Shown: positions 10,309 to 20,329, numbered from the stretch's first letter. The stretch: 64,000 nt of DNA from Caulobacteraceae bacterium (GCA_947475735.1 CANJLQ010000007.1:1-64000); one strand, 5' to 3'. Numbers and translations: made by a program. The notes: a model not told the origin generated them from the letters alone.

Positions 10309-10677
10309 ATGATCCAGATGCAAACTAACCTGGATGTGGCCGATAACTCGGGCGCTCGCCGGGTCATGTGCATCAAGGTGCTGGGCGGCGCGAAGCGCCG
10401 CTACGCCTCGGTCGGTGACACCATCGTCGCCTCGGTTAAGGAAGCGATTCCGCGCGGCCGCGTGAAGAAGGGCGAGGTCGTTCGCGCCATCGTCGTTCGC
10501 ACCGCCAAGGACATCCAGCGCAAGGACGGCTCGGTCATCCGCTTCGACAAGTCGGCGGCCGTCATCGTCAACAAGCAGAACGAGCCGGTCGGCACCCGCA
10601 TCTTCGGGCCCGTGCCGCGCGAGCTGCGCGCCAAGAACCACATGAAGATCATCTCTCTGGCTCCGGAGGTCCTGTAG
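10309..10677 (+). CDS. rplN: 50S ribosomal protein L14
   Basis: L14 (122 aa) makes an intersubunit bridge and binds the silencing factor Rsf[19 protein letters not shown] and the C-terminus [24 protein letters not shown] are hallmark sequences; length is exactly typical. Preceded by AAGGAT; rplX starts two bases after the TAG. Confidence 0.97.
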   Translation: MIQMQTNLDVADNSGARRVMCIKVLGGAKRRYASVGDTIVASVKEAIPRGRVKKGEVVRAIVVRTAKDIQRKDGSVIRFDKSAAVIVNKQNEPVGTRIFGPVPRELRAKNHMKIISLAPEVL

Positions 10678-10679
10678 TC

Positions 10680-10988
10680 ATGGCCGCCAAGATCAAGAAG
10701 GGCGACCGCGTCGTCGTCCTGACCGGCAAGGACAAGGGCCGCACCGGCGACGTCGCCAAGGTGCTGCCGACCGAGAACCGCGTCGTCGTGACCGGCATCA
10801 ATATGGTGCAGCGTCACACCAAGCCGTCCCAGGGCGACCCCCAGGGCGGGATCAAGAACAAGGAAGCCTCGCTTCACCTGTCGAACGTCGCGATCGCCGA
10901 CGCCAACGGCAAGGCGACCCGCGTCGGCTTCCGCATGGACGGCGAAAAGAAGGTTCGTTTCGCCAAGACCACGGGAGACGTCATCTGA
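10680..10988 (+). CDS. rplX: 50S ribosomal protein L24
   Basis: L24 (102 aa) is an assembly initiator at the 23S 5' end. It opens with a KOW motif ([20 protein letters not shown]). Stop and the rplE start share one base. Confidence 0.96.
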   Translation: MAAKIKKGDRVVVLTGKDKGRTGDVAKVLPTENRVVVTGINMVQRHTKPSQGDPQGGIKNKEASLHLSNVAIADANGKATRVGFRMDGEKKVRFAKTTGDVI

Positions 10989-11548
10989 TGGCGACCGAGA
11001 AATACACCCCTCGTCTCAAGGACGAGTACAACAGCCGCATCAAGGGCGTGATGACCGAGAAGTTCGGTTACACCAACCCGATGCAGACGCCCAAGCTCGA
11101 GAAGATCGTGCTGAACATGGGCATCGGCGAAGCCGTGGCAGACTCCAAGAAGGCCAACGCGGCCCTCAAGGACCTGACCCAGATCGCCGGTCAGAAGGCC
11201 GTGCCGACCAAGGCCCGTAACTCCATCGCCGGCTTCAAGCTGCGCGAAGGCATGGTCGTGGGCGGCAAAGTCACACTGCGCGGCGACCAGATGTACGAGT
11301 TCCTGGACCGTCTGATCACGATCGCCCTGCCGCGCGTGAAGGACTTCCGGGGCCTGAAGCCGACGTCGTTCGACGGCCGCGGCAACTACGCCATGGGTCT
11401 GAAGGAGCACATCGTGTTCCCGGAGATCAACTACGACCAGATCGACCAGATGTGGGGCATGGACATCATCGTCTGCACCACGGCCAAGACCGATGACGAG
11501 GCGCGCGCGCTTCTCACCGAGTTCAAGTTCCCGTTCGTGAAGAACTGA
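10988..11548 (+). CDS. rplE: 50S ribosomal protein L5
   Basis: L5 (186 aa) binds 5S rRNA and contacts the P-site t[23 protein letters not shown] and [17 protein letters not shown] are family signatures. Followed by rpsN after 19 bases. Confidence 0.97.
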   Translation: MATEKYTPRLKDEYNSRIKGVMTEKFGYTNPMQTPKLEKIVLNMGIGEAVADSKKANAALKDLTQIAGQKAVPTKARNSIAGFKLREGMVVGGKVTLRGDQMYEFLDRLITIALPRVKDFRGLKPTSFDGRGNYAMGLKEHIVFPEINYDQIDQMWGMDIIVCTTAKTDDEARALLTEFKFPFVKN

Positions 11549-11567
11549 GCGGGAAGGGAAAAGCACA

Positions 11568-11873
11568 ATGGCTAAGAAAAGCGCCGTAAACCGCAACAAC
11601 ATGGTGAAAGCCAAGGTTGCGCAGTATGCCGCAAAGCGCGCCGCCCTGAAGGCGACCGCGAACAACGAGAGCCTGCCTCTGGAAGAGCGTTTCGACGCCC
11701 GCCTGAAGCTGGCCGAACTGCCGCGCAACTCCGCGGCCGTCCGGATCCGCAACCGCTGCGAAGTGACGGGCCGTCCGCGGGCCTTCTACCGCAAGCTTCA
11801 GATGAGCCGTATCGCCCTTCGTGAACTCGGCAACCTGGGTCAAATCCCGGGCCTGACCAAGTCCAGCTGGTAA
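11568..11873 (+). CDS. rpsN: 30S ribosomal protein S14, zinc-free type
   Basis: S14 (101 aa), in the 30S head. The long form without the four zinc cysteines, as in other alphaproteobacteria: one cysteine only, in [29 protein letters not shown]-like ribosome site (GGGAAGGGAAAAG) precedes the ATG. Confidence 0.96.
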   Translation: MAKKSAVNRNNMVKAKVAQYAAKRAALKATANNESLPLEERFDARLKLAELPRNSAAVRIRNRCEVTGRPRAFYRKLQMSRIALRELGNLGQIPGLTKSSW

Positions 11874-11887
11874 GGGGAGATTTCAAG

Positions 11888-12286
11888 ATGATGATCAACG
11901 ATCCCCTGAGCGACATGATCGCCCGCATGAAGAACGCCGCCATGCGCAAGCGTTCCAAAGTGCTGACCCCCGCCTCCCGTCTGCGCCAGCGCGTCCTCGA
12001 CGTGCTGCAGGACGAGGGCTACATCCGCGGCTACAACCTGGTTCAGAACCCGGGTGAGTTCCCGCAGTTCGAGATCGAGCTGAAATACTTCGACGGCCAG
12101 CCCGTGATCGCCGAGATCGCCCGCGTGTCGAAGCCCGGCCGCCGCGTCTATTCGGCGATCAATGACCTGAAGCCGATCAAGAACGGCCTGGGCATCTCGA
12201 TCCTCTCCACGTCCAAGGGCGTCATGTCCGACACGGCGGCGCGCGACGCCAACGTGGGCGGCGAAGTCCTCTGCAGGGTCTACTAA
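11888..12286 (+). CDS. rpsH: 30S ribosomal protein S8
   Basis: S8 (132 aa) binds the central domain of 16S rRNA and is the translational repressor of the spc operon in E. coli. [16 protein letters not shown] and the end [19 protein letters not shown]...GGEVLCRVY identify it. The ATG at 11888 is followed directly by a second ATG. GGGGAGA ribosome site. Confidence 0.97.
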   Translation: MMINDPLSDMIARMKNAAMRKRSKVLTPASRLRQRVLDVLQDEGYIRGYNLVQNPGEFPQFEIELKYFDGQPVIAEIARVSKPGRRVYSAINDLKPIKNGLGISILSTSKGVMSDTAARDANVGGEVLCRVY

Positions 12287-12288
12287 AG

Positions 12289-12822
12289 ATGTCCCGTATC
12301 GGAAAACGTCCCATCGCCGTGCCGAAAGGCGTCACCGTCACCGTCGACGGTCAGACCATCACCGTGAAGGGCCCCAAGGCCGAGCGGTCCTGGACCCTGG
12401 CCGAAGAGGTCGAGCTGACCCAGGACAACGGCGAGCTGACCCTGGCCATCCGCCAGGACACCCAGCGCGCCCGCGCCATGTGGGGCCTGTCGCGCACCCT
12501 GGTCGACAACATGGTGACCGGCGTCACAACCGGCTTCGAGCGTTCGCTTGAACTGGTGGGCGTGGGTTATCGCGCCGCCATGAAGGGCAACGATTTGTCC
12601 CTGCAGCTGGGCTTCTCGCACGAGGTCGACATCAAGGCCCCGGCCGGTGTCACCTTCGCGGTGCCCAAGCAGACCGAGATCAAGATCTCGGGCCCGGACA
12701 AGCAGGTCGTCGGCGAACTGGCCGCCAACATCCGCAAGCTGCGTCCGCCGGAGCCCTACAAGGGCAAGGGCGTCCGCTACGCCGGCGAAAAGGTCCGCCG
12801 CAAGGAAGGCAAGAAGAAGTAA
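12289..12822 (+). CDS. rplF: 50S ribosomal protein L6
   Basis: L6 (177 aa), two similar domains near the factor-binding site. [15 protein letters not shown] at the start and the closing motif [24 protein letters not shown] are diagnostic. Starts 2 bases after rpsH. Confidence 0.97.
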   Translation: MSRIGKRPIAVPKGVTVTVDGQTITVKGPKAERSWTLAEEVELTQDNGELTLAIRQDTQRARAMWGLSRTLVDNMVTGVTTGFERSLELVGVGYRAAMKGNDLSLQLGFSHEVDIKAPAGVTFAVPKQTEIKISGPDKQVVGELAANIRKLRPPEPYKGKGVRYAGEKVRRKEGKKK

Positions 12823-12825
12823 GCC

Positions 12826-13188
12826 ATGGCCACGACCCTCAAGCAAAACGCGCAACGCCGCAAAGAGCGTACCCGTCGCCGCCTCAAGGCGGTGTCGAAC
12901 GGTCGCCTGCGCCTGTCCGTGCACCGTTCGGACAAGAACATCTCGGCCCAGATCATCGACGACCTCAAGGGCGTCACGGTCGCCTCGGCTTCGTCTCTGG
13001 AAGGCGACAAGGCCGGGACCTCCAAGGGCTCGAACGTCGCCGCCGCGGCCGCCATCGGCAAGCTGGTGGCCGAGCGTGCGATCGAGAAGGGCGTCAAGGA
13101 CGTGGTCTTCGATCGCGGCGGCTACATCTATCACGGTCGGGTGAAGGCGCTGGCGGATGCCGCGCGTGAAGCCGGCCTGAACTTCTAA
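12826..13188 (+). CDS. rplR: 50S ribosomal protein L18
   Basis: L18 (120 aa) binds 5S rRNA with L5. The basic N-terminus ([11 protein letters not shown]) and the end [25 protein letters not shown] are typical. Three bases separate it from rplF. Confidence 0.97.
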   Translation: MATTLKQNAQRRKERTRRRLKAVSNGRLRLSVHRSDKNISAQIIDDLKGVTVASASSLEGDKAGTSKGSNVAAAAAIGKLVAERAIEKGVKDVVFDRGGYIYHGRVKALADAAREAGLNF

Positions 13189-13198
13189 GGACCGACAG

Positions 13199-13825
13199 AT
13201 GGCCCAGGCACCCCAACGCGGCGGCGGACAAGGCGGCAACGACCGCAACCGTCGCGACAACCGCAACGCACCCGCTGTCGACGGTCCGGATTCGGACATC
13301 GTCGAGAAGCTGGTCCACATCAACCGCGTCGCCGCCACCGTGAAGGGTGGCCGCCGGTTCTCGTTCGCGGCCCTGATGGTCGTCGGCGACGGCAAGGGCC
13401 GCGTCGGCTTCGGTCACGGCAAGGCGCGCGAAGTGCCGGAAGCCATCCGCAAGGCGACCGAAGAAGCCAAGAAGACCATGATCCGCGTGCCTCTGCGCGA
13501 GAACCGCACCCTGCACCACGACGGCAACGGCCGTTGGGGCGCCGGCAAGATCATGATGCGCGCGGCCCCTCCGGGAACCGGCGTCATCGCGGGCGGTCCG
13601 ATGCGTGCCGTGCTGGAAACCCTCGGCGTCGCCGACGTGGTCGCCAAGTCGACCGGCTCGTCGAACCCCTACAACATGATCCGGGCGACGTTCGAGGCGC
13701 TGAAGGTCCAGTCCTCGCCGCGTCAGGTGGCCTCCAAGCGCGGCAAGAAGGTCGCCGACCTGATGGGCCGCCGCAACGACGGCGCTTCGGCTCCGGAAGC
13801 CGCGCCCGAACCGCAGGAAGCGTAA
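13199..13825 (+). CDS. rpsE: 30S ribosomal protein S5
   Basis: S5 (208 aa), important for decoding fidelity and spectinomycin binding. The double-stranded RNA-binding domain ([29 protein letters not shown]) and [20 protein letters not shown] are clear. Both ends carry low-complexity extensions: an N-terminal Gly/Asn/Arg stretch (~25 aa) and an acidic Ala/Pro tail. Confidence 0.97.
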   Translation: MAQAPQRGGGQGGNDRNRRDNRNAPAVDGPDSDIVEKLVHINRVAATVKGGRRFSFAALMVVGDGKGRVGFGHGKAREVPEAIRKATEEAKKTMIRVPLRENRTLHHDGNGRWGAGKIMMRAAPPGTGVIAGGPMRAVLETLGVADVVAKSTGSSNPYNMIRATFEALKVQSSPRQVASKRGKKVADLMGRRNDGASAPEAAPEPQEA

Positions 13826-13830
13826 AGATC

Positions 13831-14025
13831 ATGGCCAAGACCGACAAGAAGACCGTCACGATCAAGCAGACCGGTTCGCCGATCCGCCGCAAGAACGACC
13901 AGCGCGCCACCCTGGTGGGTCTGGGCCTGAACCGCCTCGGCCGCGAGTCCACGCTGGAGGACACGCCCTCGGTCCGCGGCATGATCGCCAAGGTCGCGCA
14001 CCTGACCGAGATCGTCGAGAAGTAA
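13831..14025 (+). CDS. rpmD: 50S ribosomal protein L30
   Basis: L30 (64 aa). [30 protein letters not shown] is the full conserved core; ATG at 13831 lies 5 bases after the rpsE stop. It is followed by an unusual repeat hairpin rather than directly by rplO. Confidence 0.95.
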   Translation: MAKTDKKTVTIKQTGSPIRRKNDQRATLVGLGLNRLGRESTLEDTPSVRGMIAKVAHLTEIVEK

Positions 14026-14030
14026 GCGGG

Positions 14031-14097
14031 TAGGGCTTAGGGCTTAGGGCTTAGGGGCGACTGCTTCTAAGCCCTAAGCCCTACTCACTAAGCCCTT
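14031..14097. repeat. TTAGGGC heptamer hairpin between rpmD and rplO
   Basis: Three and a half direct copies of the 7-base unit TAGGGCT (14031-14057) face two and a half inverted copies (14067-14083, plus a further CTAAGCCCTT at 14088-14097). At least 17 perfectly paired bases (14038-14054 with 14067-14083) can form around a 12-base loop. There is no T-run after it, so it is not a canonical terminator. It occupies half of the only large gap (132 bases) inside the spc operon and may act in mRNA processing or stability. Confidence 0.75.
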
Positions 14098-14157
14098 GCC
14101 CAACCCAAACGCCGAGTCTGGTTCAACCAGGCGCTAGCACCCGAAAGGATCAGGCAC

Positions 14158-14751
14158 ATGAAACTGAACGAAATCCGCGACAACCAGGGCGCCCATAAGA
14201 AGCGCATGCGTGTCGGCCGGGGCCCCGGTTCCGGCAAGGGCAAGACCGCCGGTCGCGGCGTCAAGGGCCAGAAGTCCCGTTCGGGCGTCGCCATCGGCGG
14301 CTTCGAGGGCGGCCAGATGCCGCTCTACATGCGGATGCCCAAGCGCGGCTTCAACAATCCGAACGCCCTGAAGCTGGCCGAGGTCAACCTGTGGCGTCTG
14401 CAGGACGCCGTGGACGGCGGCAAGCTGGACATCAAGGGCGAGATCAAGGGCGACGCCCTGGTCGCCGCCGGCGTGATCCGTCGCGTCAAGGACGGCGTTC
14501 GCATCCTGGGCACCGGCGAGATCAAGGCCGCGCTGAACCTGGTCGTCTGGTCGGCCTCGGCCGGCGCGATCAAGGCGATCGAAGCCGCCGGCGGCTCGGT
14601 CGTGCAGCAGCGCATCGCCGCCGAGGCGAAGGCCGCCGCGGCCGTCGAGAAGCGCAACGCCGCCAAGGGCAAGGCTCCGGCCCCCAAGGCTCCGCGTGGC
14701 GACGCCAACAAGATCTCGGCCCGCACGACCCGCACGGCGGCCAAGGCCTGA
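14158..14751 (+). CDS. rplO: 50S ribosomal protein L15, with Ala/Lys tail
   Basis: L15 (197 aa). [22 protein letters not shown] and [38 protein letters not shown] are the family core. The E. coli protein has 144 residues; here about 40 extra C-terminal residues are rich in Ala, Lys and Arg. AAAGGAT ribosome site. Confidence 0.97.
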   Translation: MKLNEIRDNQGAHKKRMRVGRGPGSGKGKTAGRGVKGQKSRSGVAIGGFEGGQMPLYMRMPKRGFNNPNALKLAEVNLWRLQDAVDGGKLDIKGEIKGDALVAAGVIRRVKDGVRILGTGEIKAALNLVVWSASAGAIKAIEAAGGSVVQQRIAAEAKAAAAVEKRNAAKGKAPAPKAPRGDANKISARTTRTAAKA

Positions 14752-14765
14752 CGAACAAAGCGTGG

Positions 14766-14792
14766 GGGCGGTCTCGCTAAGGGGCCGCCCTT
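14766..14792 (+). terminator. Weak hairpin after rplO
   Basis: GGGCGG (14766-14771) can pair with CCGCCC (14785-14790), followed only by TTCA. The stem is short and the T-run poor, so it is more likely an attenuator or a degradation block between rplO and secY than a full terminator. Confidence 0.35.
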
Positions 14793-14864
14793 CACCTATC
14801 TGGACGAAGGCGTCGGATTCGGATGGATCGGGCGCCGGGTACTGACAAGTCGGGGTAACGACAC

Positions 14865-16244
14865 ATGGCTTCGGCCGCCGAACAACTCGCCGCCAATATG
14901 AACATGGGCTCGTTCGCGAAAGCGACCGAGCTGCACAAGCGTCTGCTGTTCACGCTGGGCGCGCTGCTGGTCTATCGCATCGGCACCTATGTGCCGATCC
15001 CCGGGATCAACTCCCAGGCCTTCCTGCAGTTCTTCCAGGATCCGGACGGTCAGCGCGGCATCCTGGACATGTTCAACATGTTCTCGGGCGGCGCCGTCGA
15101 GCGGATGGCCGTCTTCGCCCTGAACGTGACGCCCTACATCTCGGCCTCGATCATCGTCCAGCTGATGGGCAGCGTGTATCCGCCGTGGGAGAAGCTGAAG
15201 AAGGAGGGCGGCGAAAGCGGCCGCAAGCAGCTGAACCAGTACACCCGTTACCTGACGGTCGTCCTGGCCCTGGCCCAGTCGTTCGGCATCGCCGTCGGCC
15301 TGAACGCCCAGGCCGGACTGGTCGACGAGCCGGGACTGTTCTTCATCGCCACCACGGTCGTCAGCCTGACGGGCGGCACCATGTTCCTGATGTGGCTGGG
15401 CGAGCAGGTGACGGCGCGCGGCGTCGGCAACGGCATCTCGCTGATCATCTTCGCGGGCATCGTGGCGGTCCTGCCGGGCACGGTCGCCCGGATGCTGGGT
15501 CTGGCGCAGCAAGGCCAGATGTCGGTCTTCGCCCTCCTGTTCCTGGCGGTCCTGGCCGTCGCGACCATCGTCTTCATCGTCTTCATGGAGCGGGCCCAGC
15601 GCCGGCTGCTGATCCAGTATCCCAAGCGCCAGGAAGGCAACCGCATGGCGGGCGGGGAGCGCAGCTTCCTGCCGCTGAAGGTCAACACCGCCGGCGTGAT
15701 CCCGCCGATCTTCGCCTCGTCCCTGCTGCTGCTGCCGACCACCGTGGCGCAGATGACGGCGACGGCCGACCTGCCGGGCTGGATGAGCTGGCTGCCGCTG
15801 GTGACGGCGCAGCTGTCACACGGCCAGCCGCTGTTCATGCTCCTGTACGGCCTGCTGATCGTCTTCTTCTGCTTCTTCTACACCTCGATCACCTTCAATC
15901 CCGAGGACACGGCCGAGAACCTGCGGAAATACGGCGGCTTCCTGCCCGGCATCCGTCCCGGCAAGCGCACGGCCGAGTATCTGGACTATGTGCTGACCCG
16001 CCTGACGGTGATCGGTGCAGCCTACATTACCGCCGTTTGCCTGCTGCCCGAGCTGATGGTCGCCCAGATGGGCAACAGCCTGTATTTCGGCGGGACCTCG
16101 ATCCTGATCGTCGTGTCGGTGACCATGGACACGGTGGCGCAGATCCAGTCGCAGCTGTTGGCGCACCAGTACGAAGGCCTCATCAAGAAGGCCAAGCTGC
16201 GTGGTCGCGGTGGCCGGGGCGCGGCTGCGCCCGTTCGGCGCTGA
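14865..16244 (+). CDS. secY: Preprotein translocase channel subunit SecY
   Basis: SecY (459 aa) is the channel of the SecYEG translocon in the inner membrane. Ten hydrophobic segments are recognisable, with YRIGTYVPIPGIN and the plug region after it near the N-terminus, SASIIVQL, NGISLIIFAGIV and the cytoplasmic loop GIRPGKRTAEYLDYVLTRLT before the last helices. It keeps its standard place between rplO and adk. The start ATG has a GGGG/GTAACGACAC leader with only a modest ribosome site. Confidence 0.98.
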   Translation: MASAAEQLAANMNMGSFAKATELHKRLLFTLGALLVYRIGTYVPIPGINSQAFLQFFQDPDGQRGILDMFNMFSGGAVERMAVFALNVTPYISASIIVQLMGSVYPPWEKLKKEGGESGRKQLNQYTRYLTVVLALAQSFGIAVGLNAQAGLVDEPGLFFIATTVVSLTGGTMFLMWLGEQVTARGVGNGISLIIFAGIVAVLPGTVARMLGLAQQGQMSVFALLFLAVLAVATIVFIVFMERAQRRLLIQYPKRQEGNRMAGGERSFLPLKVNTAGVIPPIFASSLLLLPTTVAQMTATADLPGWMSWLPLVTAQLSHGQPLFMLLYGLLIVFFCFFYTSITFNPEDTAENLRKYGGFLPGIRPGKRTAEYLDYVLTRLTVIGAAYITAVCLLPELMVAQMGNSLYFGGTSILIVVSVTMDTVAQIQSQLLAHQYEGLIKKAKLRGRGGRGAAAPVRR

Positions 16245-16278
16245 CCCTTAGCCTAAGGCCCGGGGAGGGGCACCGAGC

Positions 16279-16851
16279 ATGAATCTGATCCTGTTCGGGC
16301 CCCCCGCGGCCGGCAAGGGCACCCAGGCCAAGCGACTGGTCGAACAGCGCGGCATGGTCCAGCTGTCGACGGGCGACATGCTGCGCGAGGCGATCGCCTC
16401 GGGTTCCAAGCTGGGTCTGGAATGCCAGGCGATCATGTCGCGTGGCGAACTGGTGAGCGACGCCATCGTCATCGCCCTGATCGAGGCGCGTTTGAAAGAG
16501 GCCGAGGACGCGGGCGGGGCGATCTTCGATGGCTTCCCCCGCACCGTGCCCCAGGCCGAGGCGCTGGACGCCATGCTGGCCAAGCTGGGCAAGAAGATCG
16601 ATCGCGTGGTGCGCCTGAAGGTCGATGACGACGCCCTGATGCACCGGATCGCCAAACGCTATGCCGACCAGGGCCGGCCGGACGACAACCCGGAAAGCTT
16701 CAAGGTTCGGCTGGATGCGTACAACCGCAATACCGCGCCGCTGCTGCCCTATTATGGCGACCGGGACCTGCTGACCGAGGTGGACGGCATGGGGTCGATC
16801 GAGAGCGTCGCCGCCTCCATCGACGCGGCCCTGGACGGCAGCGCCGTCTGA
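16279..16851 (+). CDS. adk: Adenylate kinase, short form
   Basis: Catalyses ATP + AMP to 2 ADP. P-loop GPPAAGKGT (residues 6-14), the NMP-binding part LSTGDMLREAI, and FDGFPRTVPQAEAL are present. At 190 residues it is the short form with a reduced LID and no zinc cysteines, as usual in alphaproteobacteria. A GGGGAGG site precedes ATG. The usual neighbour rpsM is displaced by 3.5 kb of inserted genes. Confidence 0.97.
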   Translation: MNLILFGPPAAGKGTQAKRLVEQRGMVQLSTGDMLREAIASGSKLGLECQAIMSRGELVSDAIVIALIEARLKEAEDAGGAIFDGFPRTVPQAEALDAMLAKLGKKIDRVVRLKVDDDALMHRIAKRYADQGRPDDNPESFKVRLDAYNRNTAPLLPYYGDRDLLTEVDGMGSIESVAASIDAALDGSAV

Positions 16852-16932
16852 TCGCTGGTCCGCCGGAGCGGGCACTCAATCATCGGGATGAACCCAAGGT
16901 GACGTTTCACCGTCTCGCGCGTTCATGGCGCG

Positions 16933-17679
16933 ATGGTATTCAGGCGCGTGACCCAGACCTTGTCAAACGCGAAGGCGAAACGATGGACCCGGCCGGCTGC
17001 CGTCGCGGCGGTTCTGGCCATCCACGCGGTCGTGCTGGCGGCGATCGGCCTGGCTCGTGGCACCGTGCCCCCCGATGCATCGCCGGCGCCGATCGAGGTC
17101 GAGCTGTTCGAGTTCGCGCCGCCGCCGCCGCCGCTGCCTGACCCGGAACCGGCGGCTGATCCGGGGGGAGGGGCCCCGGCCGCAGCCTCGCGCGTGAACC
17201 GTCCGCCCGATCCTCCGCGCGTCCCGCCCGAACTGCCTGTGGCCCCGCCGACGCCCGCGCCGGAGCCGACCCTGGTCGTCGGTGCCTCGCCGACCGCCAC
17301 CCTGAACTCGGGCCTCGGCCAGGGCGGAGAGGGGACCGGCACGGGATCGGGGACGGGCGCGGGGGATGGGCCTGGGGCGGGGTCCGGTCCGATCATCCTG
17401 CGTGGTGCCTCTAACGGTGAAATTCTGACCTTCGTGCCGGCCGAGGCGCGGCGACGGCGCATCGCGGGCCGTGCGTCCGTCAATTGCGTGATCCGAGCCG
17501 ATACGCGGCTGGAGGGCTGTCGTCCCGTGGACGAAACGCCGGCCGGGCTGGGGTTCGGAGATGCGGCCGTGCGAATCGCAGAGACCCATTTCCGCTTTCG
17601 CCCGCCGACGACGGCCGCCGGGCGGCCGGTCGAGGGGTTTCGAGTGACGGTCTTCGTTCAGTTCGGGCGTCAGGGCTGA
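16933..17679 (+). CDS. TonB-family energy-transducer-like protein
   Basis: A 248-residue inner-membrane protein with TonB architecture: a short cytoplasmic N-terminus, one membrane helix (residues ~22-42), a long Pro/Glu then Gly/Ser/Thr-rich periplasmic linker (SPAPIEVELFEF, then PPPPPLPDPEP), and a C-terminal ~85-residue TonB_C-like domain with RIAGRASVNCVIRADTRLEGCRPVDETP, which carries two cysteines. TonB proteins couple the proton-motive force to outer-membrane receptors, two of which are in this window. No exbB or exbD is adjacent. It lies between adk and the protease gene, where many relatives have rpsM directly. Confidence 0.75.
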   Translation: MVFRRVTQTLSNAKAKRWTRPAAVAAVLAIHAVVLAAIGLARGTVPPDASPAPIEVELFEFAPPPPPLPDPEPAADPGGGAPAAASRVNRPPDPPRVPPELPVAPPTPAPEPTLVVGASPTATLNSGLGQGGEGTGTGSGTGAGDGPGAGSGPIILRGASNGEILTFVPAEARRRRIAGRASVNCVIRADTRLEGCRPVDETPAGLGFGDAAVRIAETHFRFRPPTTAAGRPVEGFRVTVFVQFGRQG

Positions 17680-17740
17680 GCGCCGTTTGACCTCACGCTC
17701 CGAACCCCGCCAAATGACGGCTGACAGTTCGGGGGATTTC

Positions 17741-20230
17741 ATGGCGGTTCGGTTCTGCACGGCGGCGACGGCGCTCGCTCTTGTCCTGGCGCTCGGCGCT
17801 CCGGTCTCGGTCGTTCAGGCGCAGACGGCTCCTGCGTCCTATGAGCGGACTATCCAGGGCCTGACCCGGCAGGACGGGTTGCTGCCGATGTTCGTGGACC
17901 AGGCCGGGGTGAGGGTGCTGCTCGAGCTGCCCGCTGCGGCCGAGGACGGCGTCCTGGCCCGGGTCATCCACCACACGGCGCTGAGGACCGGCGTGGGCTC
18001 GGCGGTGACGGGGCTGGACCGGGCCCAGATCGGGCCGACCAACATCCTGGCCTTCCGCCGGATCGGCAAGCGGGTCATCGCCGAGTTCGAGAACCCGCGC
18101 TATCGCGCCACGTCTGGCTCGCCCGAGGAACAGGCGGCGGCGCGCGACGCCTTCGTGGGGTCCAGCGTCTGGTCCGGCGAGGTGATCGCCACCGGGCCCG
18201 ACGGGGCGGTGCTGGTCGACATCTCCAGCTTCGTCACCCGCGACGCCCACGGCATCGTGCCGTCGCTCGCCCGGGCGGGGCAGGGGACGTTGCGGCCGGT
18301 CGCCGATCTGACCCTGATCGATCCGGCCCAGGCGCGGGCGTTTCCGGACAACATCGAGCTGGAGGCGCGGCTGACCTTCGCGGTCGACAATCCGGGGCGG
18401 GTGCTGAACCAGATCGCGCCGGACGCCCGGATGGCGACCTTCACCGTGCGCCACAGCTTCATCCGCCTGCCCGACGCCGGGTATCAGCCCCGGCCCTATG
18501 ATCCGCGCACGGGCGCGATCTCGACCCTGATCACGGACTTTTCTGCGCCGCTGGACGAGCCGATCGTCAGCCGGGTCGCCAACCGGTTCCGGCTGGTCAA
18601 GACCGATCCGACCGCGGCGCGATCGACCGTGGTGGAGCCGATCGTCTTCTACGTCGATAGGGCCGCGCCCGAGCCGATCCGCACGGCCCTGGTCGAGGGA
18701 GCGATGTGGTGGGCCGACGCCTTTGACCGGGCGGGCTACATCGACGCCTATCGCGTCGAGGTCCTGCCGGAGGGCGTCGATCCGCTCGACGCCCGCTACA
18801 ACGTCATCAACTGGGTGAATCGGGCGACGCGCAGTTGGTCCTACGGCCAGAGCGTGGTCGATCCGCGCACCGGAGAGATCGTCAAGGGTAGCGTGCTGCT
18901 GGGCAGCCTTCGCGTGCGCCAGGACATTTTGATCTTCGAAGGTCTGGTCGGGGCCGACCAGACCGGGACCGGCGGCCCCAACGATCCGCAGGAGGTGGCC
19001 CTGGCCCGTATCCGCCAGCTGTCGGCGCACGAGGTCGGCCACGCCATCGGCCTGCTGCACAACTTCGCCGCCTCGACGCAGGGGCGCGCATCGGTGATGG
19101 ACTATCCGGTGCCTCAGGTGGCGGTCGAGGGAGACCGCGTGCGGTTCGACGATCCCTATGCGGTCGGCATGGGCGAGTGGGACCGGTTCGCCATCGACTC
19201 GCTGTATGCCGACGCCGAGCCCGCCGAGCTGGCCCGGCGCGCGGCGGACGGAGCCGGGCGGCTGCGGTTCGTCTCGGACGGCGATGCCCGGGTCGGCGGG
19301 GACGCTCAACCGTGGGGCAGTCTCTGGGATAACGGCACGGACCCCGTGGCGGAGCTGGCGCACCTGATGCAGGTGCGGCGGGTGGCGCTGGATCGGTTCG
19401 GACTCGAGGCGCTGCCTGAAGGGTCGGCGGTCAACGACCTGAGACGGCGGCTCGTGCCGATCTACCTGTATCACCGCTATCAAGTGGATGCGGTGGCCAA
19501 GCTGGTAGGCGGGCTCGACTATGGCTATCCGGTGCTGGGCGACGGGCGCGAGGAGGCGACGGCGGTGCCGGCGGTCGATCAGCGCGCGGCGCTGGCGGGG
19601 CTGATGGCGACGCTGGATCCGGCGGCGCTGGATCTGTCCGAGCCGCTGCTGGCCTTGCTGGCGGCCCAGCAGTCGGGCGACAGCGATCCCCAGCACGAGA
19701 TCGAGCTGTTTGCCACGCGTCAGGGCCAGCTGTTCGACCCCGGCAGCGCGGCCGAGGCGGCGGCCGACACGACCCTGGCCGCCCTGCTGGCTCCGCGCCG
19801 TGTGGAGCGGTTGGCGGATGTCGAGCGCCGCGATCCCCAGGCCCTGGGTCTGACCGAGACGGTCGACACGCTGATCGCTACGGCCTTTCGCCCGGTTGCC
19901 GGTCGGCTGGGCGAGCCCGCGCGGCGGGTGCAGGCGCGAACCGTGCTGACGCTGGCGGGGCTGCTGAGGTCCGACGCGGTGTCGGCGACGACCTCGGCCA
20001 TCGTCGAGGACCGGCTGAACACCCTATCCGAACGGCTTGAGGATTCTCGCGCCTCCGATCCGGTCCAGCGGGCCCACGACCGGTTCCTGGCGAAGCTGAT
20101 CGGCGATCGTGAGCGGCTGGATCAGGTGCTGGAAGAGAACCGCATCGAGACGCCCACCCCGCCGGGCAGCCCGATCGGGGCGGAAGCGTGCTGGCACTGC
20201 GGGCCGTCAACGGGCGTTGACGGAAACTGA
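17741..20230 (+). CDS. Secreted zinc metalloprotease (metzincin, DUF5117/DUF4953 type)
   Basis: About 829 residues. I chose ATG at 17741 because it follows GGGGGAT and starts a clean signal peptide (MAVRFCTAATALALVLALGAP..., ending near VQAQ); an in-frame TTG at 17687 and an ATG at 17714 would add 18 or 9 residues. Residues 430-440 read HEVGHAIGLLH, the metzincin zinc site HExxHxxGxxH, followed by the Met-turn region SVMDYP. The segment before it (GSVLLGSLRVRQDILIFEGL) matches the bacterial DUF5117-DUF4953 protease family. The protein should be periplasmic or secreted. Substrate unknown. It directly follows the TonB-like gene (61 bases). Confidence 0.82.
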   Translation: MAVRFCTAATALALVLALGAPVSVVQAQTAPASYERTIQGLTRQDGLLPMFVDQAGVRVLLELPAAAEDGVLARVIHHTALRTGVGSAVTGLDRAQIGPTNILAFRRIGKRVIAEFENPRYRATSGSPEEQAAARDAFVGSSVWSGEVIATGPDGAVLVDISSFVTRDAHGIVPSLARAGQGTLRPVADLTLIDPAQARAFPDNIELEARLTFAVDNPGRVLNQIAPDARMATFTVRHSFIRLPDAGYQPRPYDPRTGAISTLITDFSAPLDEPIVSRVANRFRLVKTDPTAARSTVVEPIVFYVDRAAPEPIRTALVEGAMWWADAFDRAGYIDAYRVEVLPEGVDPLDARYNVINWVNRATRSWSYGQSVVDPRTGEIVKGSVLLGSLRVRQDILIFEGLVGADQTGTGGPNDPQEVALARIRQLSAHEVGHAIGLLHNFAASTQGRASVMDYPVPQVAVEGDRVRFDDPYAVGMGEWDRFAIDSLYADAEPAELARRAADGAGRLRFVSDGDARVGGDAQPWGSLWDNGTDPVAELAHLMQVRRVALDRFGLEALPEGSAVNDLRRRLVPIYLYHRYQVDAVAKLVGGLDYGYPVLGDGREEATAVPAVDQRAALAGLMATLDPAALDLSEPLLALLAAQQSGDSDPQHEIELFATRQGQLFDPGSAAEAAADTTLAALLAPRRVERLADVERRDPQALGLTETVDTLIATAFRPVAGRLGEPARRVQARTVLTLAGLLRSDAVSATTSAIVEDRLNTLSERLEDSRASDPVQRAHDRFLAKLIGDRERLDQVLEENRIETPTPPGSPIGAEACWHCGPSTGVDGN

Positions 20231-20329
20231 ATCACCTGTATAAGGCGCGCTTCCCGCGAAGGGCGCCACGCTCCTGGTCTGTTGACCGGAGCGTTTGTTG
20301 CGTCCGGAAACGCGTATCTGGAGAGCTTC

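Noticed and set aside
14031-14097. Short CRISPR-like or telomere-like array
   Set aside because: The seven-base units are contiguous, with no spacers, and half are inverted; there are no cas genes. It is a hairpin-forming simple repeat.
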